A DNA stretch of 64,000 nucleotides, from contig NZ_CP090974.1 of assembly GCF_021513195.1 (NCBI RefSeq), positions 1,810,001 to 1,874,000 of the forward strand, in the 5' to 3' direction. Source of the DNA: Shewanella sp. OMA3-2 (GTDB lineage: Bacteria; Pseudomonadota; Gammaproteobacteria; Enterobacterales; Shewanellaceae). A program made the translations under genes and the position numbers. The notes below the pieces were generated by a model. The model was not told where the DNA came from. It made no database searches and was given only the letters and a program-made list of their open reading frames with translations. Below, one piece after another: positions 8,756 to 18,900 of the stretch (positions within the stretch are counted from its first letter, which is position 1; each line of letters begins with the position of its first letter).

Positions 8756-8848
8756 GTTAACACTAAAAACTTAGATCTAGATAAAGTTTTAACAGTCTAA
8801 TCTTCGTTAGAATTGTCTGGTTATCAGTGATGTAAAAGGCGTACCTTA

Positions 8849-9082
8849 ATGAAACTTAGCGAGCTAAGTCCTGGCGATAAGGCAATGATTTGTCAAATTG
8901 GCCATCTTTCTCTTCCGCAAACGGTAAAGCGTAAATTACTCTCAATGGGAATTACCCCTAACACTCACTTTAGCTTAGTGCGTCGAGCGCCAATGGGTAC
9001 CGGTGTTGAACTTAATCTTCGCGGTAGCCATATTTGTATGCGTAAAGACTTAGCTGAAGTTATTGAGGTGGTTAAATCATGA
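8849..9082 (+). CDS. feoA: Ferrous iron transport protein A
   Basis: A 77-residue SH3-like FeoA. The N-terminus MKLSELSPGDKAMI and the central RKLLSMGITPNTHFSLVRRAPMG are characteristic, with the C-terminal LRKDLAEVIEV-like strand. FeoA is a small cytoplasmic partner needed for FeoB-driven Fe2+ uptake. Its stop overlaps the feoB start by four bases (ATGA), so the pair is translationally coupled. No feoC gene follows. Confidence 0.93.
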   Translation: MKLSELSPGDKAMICQIGHLSLPQTVKRKLLSMGITPNTHFSLVRRAPMGTGVELNLRGSHICMRKDLAEVIEVVKS

Positions 9083-11406
9083 TTAAACAATTCCATTGCG
9101 TCACTGTAGGTAACCCTAACGCAGGTAAATCGACTCTTTTTAATGCGCTAACTGGCTCAAATCAACAAGTGGGTAATTGGTCAGGTGTTACGGTTGAAAA
9201 GAAAACTGGCCAGTTTAGTCTTGTCGATACAGAGGTTTTTTTAACTGACCTTCCAGGTATCTATGATTTATTACCCGCAGGTAACAGCTGTGACTGTTCG
9301 CTAGATGAGCAGATAGCTCAACAATATTTAGCTGATGAAAAAATCGATGCCATTATAAATCTGGTTGATGCCACTAATATAGAACGTCATTTGTACTTAA
9401 CTGTGCAACTACGCGAACTTGGCATCCCTATGGTTGTTGTGCTTAATAAAATAGATGCCGCTAAAAAACTTAAAATTGATATAAATATCGAACAAATGGC
9501 AGTAGCACTTGGCTGTCCTGTCATTGGAGTGTGTTCCCGAGATCTGAACGATGTTGAACGCGTTAAGTCTGGTATATCATCGATTGTTAATAAAGACGTA
9601 GTAGAAAAACCACTTGAGCTTAACTATCACGCCTCAATTGAACAAAGTGTCATTACTTTACAACAACAAAGTGACTTGCATAACTTACCGTACTTGAGCC
9701 GTGGACGTGCGTTAGCCATGCTAGGTAATGGTAATGGTAATGGTAATGGTAACGGTTGTGGTAGCTGTGACAGTAGCCAGCTGAAAGATATTGTTAGTGC
9801 TTGCTCTAAAATAGCAGAACAAAGCGGTGAAGATATAGAAGTGATGGTGGCAACAACCCGATATGATTTTGTTGAAACAATCTTTCATGCTTCTGTTAAT
9901 GTTGGCCAGCACCTTAGTATGACAGATAGGTTAGACCGTTTTGTTTTACATCCATTTTTAGGTATTCCGGTGTTCTTATTCGTCATGTATTTGATGTTTA
10001 TGTTCAGTATCAATGTTGGCAGCTCTTTTATTGATTTTTTTGATATGACGGCCGGCGCTATTTTTGTTGATCATTTTGGTGCCATGTTAAGTTCACTAGG
10101 CTCTCCAGATTGGTTGGTAACAATTCTAGCCGGTGGCGTTGGTCAAGGTGTTCAAACCGTTGCAACCTTTATTCCCGTTATTGCCGCATTGTTTTTAGTG
10201 TTATCTGTGCTTGAAGCATCGGGTTATATGGCAAGAGCGGCTTTCGTTGTTGACGGTTTAATGCGTCGAATTGGTTTGCCTGGAAAAGCTTTTGTGCCAA
10301 TGATAGTCGGTTTTGGCTGCTCTGTTCCGGCGATTATGGCCACACGTACTTTAGGCAGTGAGCGTGAACGGATAGTAACCGGTATGATGGCTCCCTTTAT
10401 GTCTTGCGGCGCACGGTTACCTGTTTATGCATTATTTGCCGCGGCTTTCTTCCCTGAGTCAGGGCAAAATTTAGTTTTCTTGCTTTATATTATTGGTATT
10501 TTTGCCGCTATTGGCACAGGATTATTGTTACGCCATACCGTATTGCCTGGTAGTAGCAGCGCTGTGGTGATGGAGTTGCCAAGCTATGAAATGCCGCGAG
10601 CTAAAGCGGTAATGTCTCGAACGGTTAAACGGACAAAAAGCTTTATTCTTGGTGCGGGTAAAACGATTGTAATTGTAGTGACGCTGCTTAACTTTATTAA
10701 TGCTATTGGTGTTGATGGTAGTTTTGGTCACGAGGATAGCCAAGAGTCTTTATTAAGTGTCGCCAGTCAACAAGTGACTCCTTTATTTTCTCCTATGGGG
10801 ATAGAGCAAGATAATTGGCCTGCAACTGTAGGTATTATTACCGGAATATTTGCTAAAGAAGCGGTAGTTGGTACCTTAAATAGTTTATATAGTACGCCTA
10901 ACGCTGGTGATGAAGAATTAGCATCATTAGGTGCAACATTCCATGCAGCGTGGTTAACAATACCTGAAAACTTACTCGGTATAGCGCCTGATGATCCATT
11001 GTCGATTGATGTGGGTAGCGTTGACAATATTGACACTGCTGCGGCAGAGTTAGCGGTTGATAAATCAACATTCAGTGCCTTGCAATCTGGCTTTAGTGGG
11101 CAAATAGCTGCTTTTTCATACCTATTGTTTATTCTACTTTACACGCCATGCGTTGCCGCTATGGGCGCATTGGTTAATGAATTTGGCGTTAAGTGGGCAA
11201 GGTTTGCCGCACTGTGGACATTTGCTTTAGCATACGGCTCAGCAACGGTTGTTTATCAAGGTGCAACATTCAGTGAACACCCTGTACAATCAACAGCATG
11301 GATAAGTTTCTTTATCTTTGCGCTGGTGATCTTCTATGCTTGGTTAAAGAAGAAAGGGCTCAAAGCACAGCAGATTATTCCAGGGATAAAAATTATTACT
11401 GGTTAA
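9079..11406 (+). CDS. feoB: Ferrous iron permease FeoB
   Basis: A 775-residue FeoB. The N-terminal GTPase has G1 GNPNAGKS (residues 11-18), G3 DLPG near 59 and G4 NKID (123-126). The C-terminal half carries the inner-membrane permease with the two gate motifs, including GFGCSVPAIMATRTL. Length is normal. Between the G domain and the membrane part, residues 216-226 are a run of Gly-Asn repeats followed by GCGSC, encoded by an exact hexanucleotide repeat. The start overlaps feoA. The protein imports Fe2+ under reducing conditions. Confidence 0.95.
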   Translation: MIKQFHCVTVGNPNAGKSTLFNALTGSNQQVGNWSGVTVEKKTGQFSLVDTEVFLTDLPGIYDLLPAGNSCDCSLDEQIAQQYLADEKIDAIINLVDATNIERHLYLTVQLRELGIPMVVVLNKIDAAKKLKIDINIEQMAVALGCPVIGVCSRDLNDVERVKSGISSIVNKDVVEKPLELNYHASIEQSVITLQQQSDLHNLPYLSRGRALAMLGNGNGNGNGNGCGSCDSSQLKDIVSACSKIAEQSGEDIEVMVATTRYDFVETIFHASVNVGQHLSMTDRLDRFVLHPFLGIPVFLFVMYLMFMFSINVGSSFIDFFDMTAGAIFVDHFGAMLSSLGSPDWLVTILAGGVGQGVQTVATFIPVIAALFLVLSVLEASGYMARAAFVVDGLMRRIGLPGKAFVPMIVGFGCSVPAIMATRTLGSERERIVTGMMAPFMSCGARLPVYALFAAAFFPESGQNLVFLLYIIGIFAAIGTGLLLRHTVLPGSSSAVVMELPSYEMPRAKAVMSRTVKRTKSFILGAGKTIVIVVTLLNFINAIGVDGSFGHEDSQESLLSVASQQVTPLFSPMGIEQDNWPATVGIITGIFAKEAVVGTLNSLYSTPNAGDEELASLGATFHAAWLTIPENLLGIAPDDPLSIDVGSVDNIDTAAAELAVDKSTFSALQSGFSGQIAAFSYLLFILLYTPCVAAMGALVNEFGVKWARFAALWTFALAYGSATVVYQGATFSEHPVQSTAWISFFIFALVIFYAWLKKKGLKAQQIIPGIKIITG
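9724..9753 (+). repeat. In-frame hexanucleotide repeat in feoB
   Basis: Four copies of GGTAAT and one GGTAAC in a row encode five Gly-Asn pairs. Changes in copy number would keep the frame, altering linker length only. Confidence 0.95.
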
Positions 11407-11430
11407 TCTAATTAAGTGATGAATATTGAA

Positions 11431-11467
11431 CCATAAACCCAGCTCAAAGCTGGGTTTATGGTTTTTT
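11431..11467. terminator. Terminator after feoB
   Basis: A long stem CCATAAACCCAGCT / AGCTGGGTTTATGG followed by a T-run closes the feoAB transcript. Confidence 0.9.
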
Positions 11468-11561
11468 TTACGCTTTTTGTAGTGCAATAGTTGTAACTGC
11501 TACAGTTCTGTAGGATCATCTTATTTTTGACAATATCGCCATGTGTGCCGAGAGGATTTTC

Positions 11562-13232
11562 ATGAGTCAAGTGGACACCGAAGTACGTCCAAGTAACTTC
11601 ATTCGTAATATCATTGACGAAGACCTAAAAAGTGGTAAGCACAATCAGGTGCACACTCGTTTTCCCCCAGAGCCGAACGGCTTTTTACATATTGGTCATG
11701 CCAAGTCTATTTGCTTAAACTTTGGTATTGCGAAAGATTATCAAGGCCAGTGTAACTTACGTTTTGATGATACTAATCCTGAAAAAGAAGATATTAACTA
11801 TGTTAAATCTATTCAGGAAGATGTGCGCTGGTTAGGATTTAATTGGTCTGGCGATATTTGTTATTCTTCTAACTATTTTGATCAACTTCATCAATATGCG
11901 ATTGAGTTAATCACCAAAGGTTTAGCTTATGTTTGCTTCTTAAATGGTGAGCAAACACGTGAATATCGTGGCACCTTAAAAGAACCTGGTCGTAATAGCC
12001 CTTACCGTGATACTTCAGTTGAAGATAACTTAGCGTTATTTGAAAAAATGCGTTTAGGCGAATACCAAGAAGGTGAGTGCGCTCTGCGTGCTAAAATTGA
12101 TATGGCATCCCCCTTTATGTGCATGCGCGATCCGGTAATTTACCGTATTCGTTTTGCTCATCATCACCAAACCAGGGACAAATGGTGCATATATCCAATG
12201 TATGACTTCACGCATTGTATTTCTGATGCACTAGAAAATATCACTCATTCTATATGTACTTTAGAGTTTCAAGATAACCGTCGTTTATACGATTGGGTAT
12301 TAGATCATTTAAATGATTTCCAAGCGCCAAACCGAACTCGTCAATATGAGTTTTCGCGTTTAAATCTTGAATATACCTTAATGTCTAAACGCAAATTGAA
12401 CGACTTAGTCACACGCAAACTTGTCGACGGTTGGGACGATCCGCGTATGCCAACTATTGCAGGTTTGCGTCGCAGAGGTTATACACCAGGCTCTATTCGT
12501 GAGTTTTGTCAGCGTATCGGCGTGACTAAACAAGATAACTTAATTGAAGTAGGCATGTTAGACGCCTGTATTCGTGAAGAGTTAAACGAACATGCACCAC
12601 GTGCCATGGCAGTACTTCGCCCAATTAAAGTGGTTATTGAAAACTATCCACATAGTGAGCCTGAAAGTATTCAAGCTGCTGCGCATCCATCTAATGAAGC
12701 GATGGGCACCCGCGAGTTATTTTTTGGGCGTGACTTATTTATTGATGCTGAAGACTTTAAAGAAGAAGCGAATAAGCACTTTAAGCGTTTAGTGTTAGGT
12801 AAAGAAGTACGTTTACGCAATGCATATGTGATTAAAGCAGAGCGCTGTGATAAAGACGCTGATGGCAATGTGACAACCGTTTATTGTAGCTTTGATGATC
12901 AAACCTTGGGCAAAAACCCAGCTGATGGTCGTAAAGTAAAAGGCGTGATCCATTGGGTTGAAGCCACTTCTGCAAAACCGGCTGAGTTTCGTCTATATGA
13001 GCGTTTATTTACTGACGCAAACCCAGCGACATTTGATACAGTGGATGAAGTGATTAATCCTAATTCATTGGTGGTATTAAATGGATTGGTCGAGCCTAGT
13101 TTGGTGAGTGCACCAGCTGAAAAAGCATACCAATTTGAGCGCGAAGGTTACTATTGTGCTGACAATAAAGACTCAAGTGCTGATCGTTTAGTATTTAACT
13201 TAACAGTACCGTTAAGAGATTCTTTCGCTTAA
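11562..13232 (+). CDS. glnS: Glutaminyl-tRNA synthetase
   Basis: A 556-residue class I synthetase, matching E. coli GlnRS (554). The HIGH motif is in [12 protein letters not shown] and the KMSKS loop appears as LMSKRKL. The [12 protein letters not shown] and [19 protein letters not shown] segments are diagnostic. It charges tRNA-Gln directly. The ATG at 11562 is chosen because GAGAGGA sits 5 bases upstream; an in-frame ATG at 11541 lacks this. Confidence 0.97.
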   Translation: MSQVDTEVRPSNFIRNIIDEDLKSGKHNQVHTRFPPEPNGFLHIGHAKSICLNFGIAKDYQGQCNLRFDDTNPEKEDINYVKSIQEDVRWLGFNWSGDICYSSNYFDQLHQYAIELITKGLAYVCFLNGEQTREYRGTLKEPGRNSPYRDTSVEDNLALFEKMRLGEYQEGECALRAKIDMASPFMCMRDPVIYRIRFAHHHQTRDKWCIYPMYDFTHCISDALENITHSICTLEFQDNRRLYDWVLDHLNDFQAPNRTRQYEFSRLNLEYTLMSKRKLNDLVTRKLVDGWDDPRMPTIAGLRRRGYTPGSIREFCQRIGVTKQDNLIEVGMLDACIREELNEHAPRAMAVLRPIKVVIENYPHSEPESIQAAAHPSNEAMGTRELFFGRDLFIDAEDFKEEANKHFKRLVLGKEVRLRNAYVIKAERCDKDADGNVTTVYCSFDDQTLGKNPADGRKVKGVIHWVEATSAKPAEFRLYERLFTDANPATFDTVDEVINPNSLVVLNGLVEPSLVSAPAEKAYQFEREGYYCADNKDSSADRLVFNLTVPLRDSFA

Positions 13233-13249
13233 CTCGTATCATGTTATAT

Positions 13250-13273
13250 AAAGGCGCTATATGCGCCTTTTTT
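13250..13273 (+). terminator. Terminator after glnS
   Basis: Stem AAAGGCGC / GCGCCTTT with a TATAT-type loop and T-run. Confidence 0.85.
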
Positions 13274-13301
13274 ATTATTTTTTAACTATGTAGAAATGCT
13301 G

Positions 13302-14444
13302 ATGAAAATAATTGCTGATGAGAACATGCCTTTTGTTGAGGCATTATTTGCCGACCTTGGCCAAATAGAGTTCGTCAATGGTCGAACCCTAACGGCTAAA
13401 CAAGTCAAAGACGCCGATGTATTATTAGTGCGCTCAGTTACTAAAGTTAATCAAGCTTTGTTGCAACATGCCCATAAATTGAAATTTGTCGGCAGTGCCA
13501 CAATTGGCACTGATCATATTGATATCGAGTATTTGCAACAGCGTGGCATTATGTTCTCAAGCGCCCCTGGCTGTAATGCAACTGCGGTAGGCGAGTTCGT
13601 TTTTATTGCACTTTTAGAGTTAGCGAAAAGATTACAAACGTCATTGAAAGGTAAAGTGGTCGGTATTGTAGGGGCTGGAAATACAGGCTCTGCAGCCGCG
13701 AAATGCTTTGAAGCATACGGACTACAAGTTTTGCTATGTGATCCAATTAAGCAAGCTGAAGGCGATAGTCGTCAATTTACTTCGCTTGATGAATTGCTTG
13801 AACGTGCAGATATTGTGTCTTTACATGTGCCTATAACCAAAATGGGTCCACATAAAACCTGGTATTTATTCGATGAGAAAAGGCTAAAGTCATTAAAAAC
13901 AAATCTTTGGCTAATCAACTGCTGTCGTGGTGAGGTTATTGATAATCAAGCATTAATAAAAATTAAACAAACGCGAACTGATTTGAAAGTTATTCTGGAT
14001 GTATGGGAAGGTGAGCCTAACCCAATGGCCGAACTGGTTCCCTTAGTTGAATTTGCGACCCCCCACATTGCTGGATATAGTTTAGAGGGTAAGGCTAGAG
14101 GGACTCATATGCTATATCAACAGCTTTGCCAGTACTTAAACATAGCCGCTAATCAATCATTGAATTACTTATTACCAAAATTTGAGTTTAGTCAGTTATT
14201 GAATGCCACCGACTTAGATGAAACCAGCTTACTTAAAATGTGCCGTTTAGTATTTGATTTACGTGATGATGATGCGCTATTTCGACAGCACTTTGGCAGC
14301 GCCTCTGGGTTTGATTTACTGCGTAAGCAACATACCCACAGACGAGAGTTTAGTGCCTTATCGGTTAAATACCCTGTTAATGATGCAAATAGTGCAAGTA
14401 CAGATTGCAAAAACACCTTGTCATCATTGGGTTTTTCACAATAA
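13302..14444 (+). CDS. pdxB: Erythronate-4-phosphate dehydrogenase
   Basis: A 380-residue D-2-hydroxyacid dehydrogenase of the PdxB type. It opens with [11 protein letters not shown] as in E. coli, has the NAD-binding [11 protein letters not shown], and the catalytic region [17 protein letters not shown]. It makes 3-hydroxy-4-phospho-hydroxy-alpha-ketobutyrate in the pyridoxal phosphate pathway. The ATG at 13302 is preferred by homology; ATG 13296 adds two residues. The neighbour is asd, as in many gammaproteobacteria. Confidence 0.95.
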   Translation: MKIIADENMPFVEALFADLGQIEFVNGRTLTAKQVKDADVLLVRSVTKVNQALLQHAHKLKFVGSATIGTDHIDIEYLQQRGIMFSSAPGCNATAVGEFVFIALLELAKRLQTSLKGKVVGIVGAGNTGSAAAKCFEAYGLQVLLCDPIKQAEGDSRQFTSLDELLERADIVSLHVPITKMGPHKTWYLFDEKRLKSLKTNLWLINCCRGEVIDNQALIKIKQTRTDLKVILDVWEGEPNPMAELVPLVEFATPHIAGYSLEGKARGTHMLYQQLCQYLNIAANQSLNYLLPKFEFSQLLNATDLDETSLLKMCRLVFDLRDDDALFRQHFGSASGFDLLRKQHTHRREFSALSVKYPVNDANSASTDCKNTLSSLGFSQ

Positions 14445-14624
14445 AAGAGCCTCTTTACTAACTATTCTTAACCTGTTTAACCATAAGATTAGCTAGTTGA
14501 GAAAAAATCACCTAAGCGTTCGGTTTTTAACTAATCAGGCCTAGCATAAGCGCAGTAAACTAGGTAGATTGTTAGTCAGATTAGGTTGTCAGTTCAATAA
14601 GATTATTAGGAGTCGAGCGTTCAT

Positions 14625-15641
14625 ATGTCTCAGGAATTTAATGTTGTCGTTTTAGGTGCATCGGGCGCAGTGGGTCAAACAATGATTGAGATCCTTGAAG
14701 AGCGAAATTTCCCGGTTGCTAAGTTATTTCCTTTAGCAAGTAGTCGCAGTGCTGGTGAAACCGTGAGTTTTCATGGTAAACAAGTTGAAATTCTTGATGT
14801 AGAAAAATTTGACTGGTCTCAAGCTCAAATAGGATTTTTCTCTGCAGGTGGTGATGTCTCTGAAAAGTGGGCGCCAATCGCAGGTGAAGCAGGTTGTGTT
14901 GTTATTGATAATACCTCACATTTCAGATATGACATTGATGTGCCATTAGTGATACCTGAAGTGAATCCTGAAGCGATTGCCGATTTTCGTAACCGTAACA
15001 TTATTGCTAATCCTAACTGTTCAACTATTCAGATGTTGGTTGCATTAAAGCCGATTTATGATGCATTTGGTATAACGCGTATTAACGTGGCTACCTATCA
15101 ATCGGTTTCTGGCACGGGTAAAAAAGCCATTGATGAGCTAGCGGGTCAATGTACTAAGCTACTGCAAGGTTTACCTTCAGAGCCTAGTGTCTATCCGAAG
15201 CAGATAGCATTTAATGTGTTACCACAAATTGATAAATTTATGGAAAATGGTTACACCAAAGAAGAAATGAAAATGGTGTGGGAAACACAGAAAATATTTG
15301 GTGATAGCGAAATCGTGGTTAATCCAACCGCAGTTCGGGTGCCCGTATTTTATGGTCATTCAGAAGCCATTCACCTTGAAACCCGCGAACCCGTTGATGC
15401 CGAAGCTGTTAAAGCTGTACTTCGTGGCGCACCTGGGGTGGTGGTATTTGAAAGTGATGATGAATACCCAACAGCGGTAACCGACGCGGCGGGTCAAGAT
15501 CCTGTTTTTGTAGGACGTATCAGAAAAGATATTTCTCATTCTCATGGTATAAATTTATGGGTAACGGCCGATAACATTCGTAAGGGTGCGGCCTTAAACA
15601 GTGTTCAAATTGCTGAAATTTTAATTCGGGATTACTACTAA
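14625..15641 (+). CDS. asd: Aspartate-semialdehyde dehydrogenase
   Basis: A 338-residue ASADH. The NADP-binding start is VVLGASGAVGQTMIEIL; the catalytic cysteine lies in ANPNCSTIQM, and GHSEAIHLET holds the active-site histidine. It reduces aspartyl phosphate to the semialdehyde for lysine, threonine and methionine synthesis. AGGAGT lies about 9 bases upstream of the ATG. Its place directly before fimV is the same as in Pseudomonas. Confidence 0.95.
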   Translation: MSQEFNVVVLGASGAVGQTMIEILEERNFPVAKLFPLASSRSAGETVSFHGKQVEILDVEKFDWSQAQIGFFSAGGDVSEKWAPIAGEAGCVVIDNTSHFRYDIDVPLVIPEVNPEAIADFRNRNIIANPNCSTIQMLVALKPIYDAFGITRINVATYQSVSGTGKKAIDELAGQCTKLLQGLPSEPSVYPKQIAFNVLPQIDKFMENGYTKEEMKMVWETQKIFGDSEIVVNPTAVRVPVFYGHSEAIHLETREPVDAEAVKAVLRGAPGVVVFESDDEYPTAVTDAAGQDPVFVGRIRKDISHSHGINLWVTADNIRKGAALNSVQIAEILIRDYY

Positions 15642-15687
15642 ATATCCGATGAGTTAAATTTATCTCAGGTAATTGAGTGATTTAGAC

Positions 15688-15716
15688 TAAAAAGCCCGCA
15701 TTTTGTGGGCTTTTTT
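15688..15716 (+). terminator. Terminator after asd
   Basis: Stem AAAAAGCCCGCA / TGTGGGCTTTTTT with a T-run. Confidence 0.88.
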
Positions 15717-15908
15717 AGTTTTAGGCTTGCCTCTATAGTAGCAGGGCTGACAAACTTAGTTTATAGTCGTAAAAATGCCAAAATTTCATTAATCATCAAT
15801 AATGTTTATAACAGTTAACGAAATTTTATAGCAAGTAATTAACGATAGAAATGACCTAAAGCCAATTGTCATCATGACAAATGTTTCGTGCTAAAAGGGA
15901 AGGATTGA

Positions 15909-18900
15909 ATGACATCTCGTAATTCATATTGGGTAGGTTTACTTTTATGTGCCACCTCAGCAGTCTCAGGAATTCAACTTTTTGCTTCGGCTCAAGCTGA
16001 TACGCTTAAAATAACTGGCCCTAATGGCGAGGTTAAGCAAGCAAATAAGCAATATGGCCCCACGACTTCAGCTGATACTTTTTGGAGCATAGCTCAGAAG
16101 GTACGTCCTAATGATCAAGTTACTATTTATCAAGTCATGGCTGCATTATTTGATGCCAACCCTCAAGCATTCAGCGGCAATAATTTTAACACCTTAGAAA
16201 GAGGCATGATCCTAACGGTGCCTTCGGCGGACGTGATTGCCTCTATTCCAAAGGAACAAGCTAAATTACGTGCAGAGCGTGACGATAGAGCGGTGAAACC
16301 TATTGTTAAACAAACGCCACGCCCCGTTGCTACGCCAGTAAAAGTTGAACAAGTATCAACCACAATACCTGAAAAACCATTGCAAATTATTGCTCAACAA
16401 CCTGCCAAAATGAATGAAGCTGAGCCTATTAATGCAGCTAAAAAGAATGAGCTTATTACGCTAAATACTCAACTCGACAGCGCCAATAATAAAACATTGA
16501 TGCTGACAGATGAGCTGGCAAGAGCGCAAGACCAGCTGATGGCGACACGCAGTGATAATCAAATTTTAAAGCAAAAGTTAGCCGAATTAACCCAGAGCAT
16601 TGGCCGCCTAGAAGAAGATTTACAGCTTTCTGGTGAAAAGCAAGCACAGCTAATTGCAGAAAATGAAGCTCTGAGAATTGAGCTTGAAGAGGCTAATAAA
16701 CCACCTATAGAGCAACCTACTGATTTCTGGCGAAACTTAACCAGTAACACTGGGTTATTAATTGCAGCAGCAAGCTTACCCATTTTATTGATCTTTGGCG
16801 TTATTGTTTTAATTATGCGTCGTCGTTCAAGTGCGTCAGTGCCGGCAGAAAACAAATTAACCACTAATACAGAACCAAACGACACAGACAGTGAAAATGA
16901 TCTGGAAGGTCTGGCTATTCATCTAGATGATAACGATGAAGAGTCCATCGATGATTTATTAGATTTAGACAGTTTAGACATGCAGTCAGAAGCGGATTTA
17001 GTGATTGATGATGACAAAGTTGACATGGCATCTGAAATGTTTTTAACCCAATCTGAAGATGAAATTGCTGTTGAGCCTGAGGCCGAAGAGGAAGATGAAG
17101 GAACTTCACTTGATGCTTTGTGGGCTGAAGCTATGGATGAGCAAGACTCAGAACTTGAGCCACTTGAAACGGATGAAGATTTAGACAGTTTATTGGCAGG
17201 CTTAGACGATGATGAAACTGTAGCTGTAGCGCCAGAAGATGATTTAGACGCATTGCTTGCTAATCTTGACGGCGACGATGAAGCCGATGCACCTGTAGCC
17301 GCAGCGCCAGAAGATGATTTAGACGCATTGCTTGCTAATCTTGACGACAAAGCTGATGAAGCCGATGCACCTGTAGCCGCAGCGCCAGAAGATGATTTAG
17401 ACGCATTGCTTGCTAATCTTGACGGCAAAGCCGATGAAGCTGATGCACCTATAGCTGTAGCGCCAGAAGATGATTTAGATGCACTGCTTGCTAATCTTGA
17501 TGGTGAAACCGATGAAACCGATGAAGCCGATGCACCTGTAGCCGCAGCGCCAGAAGATGATTTAGACGCACTGCTTGCTAATCTTGACGACGAAGCTGAT
17601 GAAGAAGGTGAAAGTAGCTCTGTTGCAGATAAGCAAGTTGATCAACAACATAACATTGATGAATTATTAGCTGGCTTTGATTCACCTGATGGAGATATTT
17701 CAAGTGAGAGTGCCGCTGAACTTGAACCAAAGGATGAAGCCAACAATGTCGCTGTCGACAAAAGTTTAGCCGACGAAGATGACATCGATTCACTATTAGC
17801 AGGTTTTGATCTTATTGATGAAACCGCAGAAACCGAAACAGAAGATTTAGCCGATGCAATTGCCGCGGAACTTGAGTCAGATGATGAAGTTGATGCAAAT
17901 GAAGTTAATACCGATGATGATATCGATGCACTGCTAGCCAGTTTTGAGGCAGACGATGCCACAACGGAACATGATGAAGAACGTCCTACAAGCACATCAG
18001 AAACCGCCACATCAGAAACTGAAGAAACCGAAACAGAAGATTTAGCCGATGCAATTGCCGCTGAACTTGAGTCAGATGATGAAGTTGATGCAAATGAAGT
18101 TAATACCGATGATGATATCGATGCACTGCTAGCCAGTTTTGAGGCAGACGATGCCACAACGGAACATGATGAAGAACGTCCTACAAGCACATCAGAAACC
18201 GCCACATCAGAAACTGAAGAAACCGAAACAGAAGATTTAGCCGATGCAATTGCCGCCGAACTTGAGTCAGATGATGAAGTTGATGCAAATGAAGTTAATA
18301 CCGATGATGATATCGATGCACTGCTAGCCAGTTTTGAGGCAGACGATGCCACAACGGAACATGATGAAGAACGTCCTACAAGCACATCAGAAACCGCAGA
18401 AAACGAAACAGAAGATTTGGCCGATGCAATTGCCGCGGAACTTGAGTCAGATGATGAAGTTGATGCAAATGAAGTTAATACCGATGATGATATCGATGCA
18501 CTGCTAGCCAGTTTTGAGGCAGACGATGCCACAACGGAACATGATGAAGAACGTCCTGCAAGCACATCAGAAACCGCCACTGAAGATTTGGCCGATGCAA
18601 TTGCCGCCGAACTTGAGTCAGATGATGAAGTTGATGCAAATGAAGTTAATACCGATGATGATATCGATGCACTGCTAGCCAGTTTTGAAACTGAAGATGC
18701 CACAACGGAAGAAGATGAGTACGTTGCCGACGAGCTTGCAGTAAACACATCTGAAGCTGCATCAGAAGTTGCTGAAACTGAAGATCTGACAGATGCTATT
18801 GCCGCGGAACTTGAATCAGCAAGCCTTGAGGATGAAGCAGAAGAAACTTTGTCTCTTGATGAAGATGAGTTCGACGAAGATAATTTATCAAGCTTAATTA

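Noticed and set aside
8770..8790. FNR-like site TTAGATCTAGATAA before feoA
   Set aside because: The two halves are not complementary and match the FNR consensus poorly.
17229..18716. CRISPR-like repeated pattern
   Set aside because: Units are in frame, adjacent and coding for Asp/Glu-rich protein; there are no unique spacers of constant length and no cas genes.
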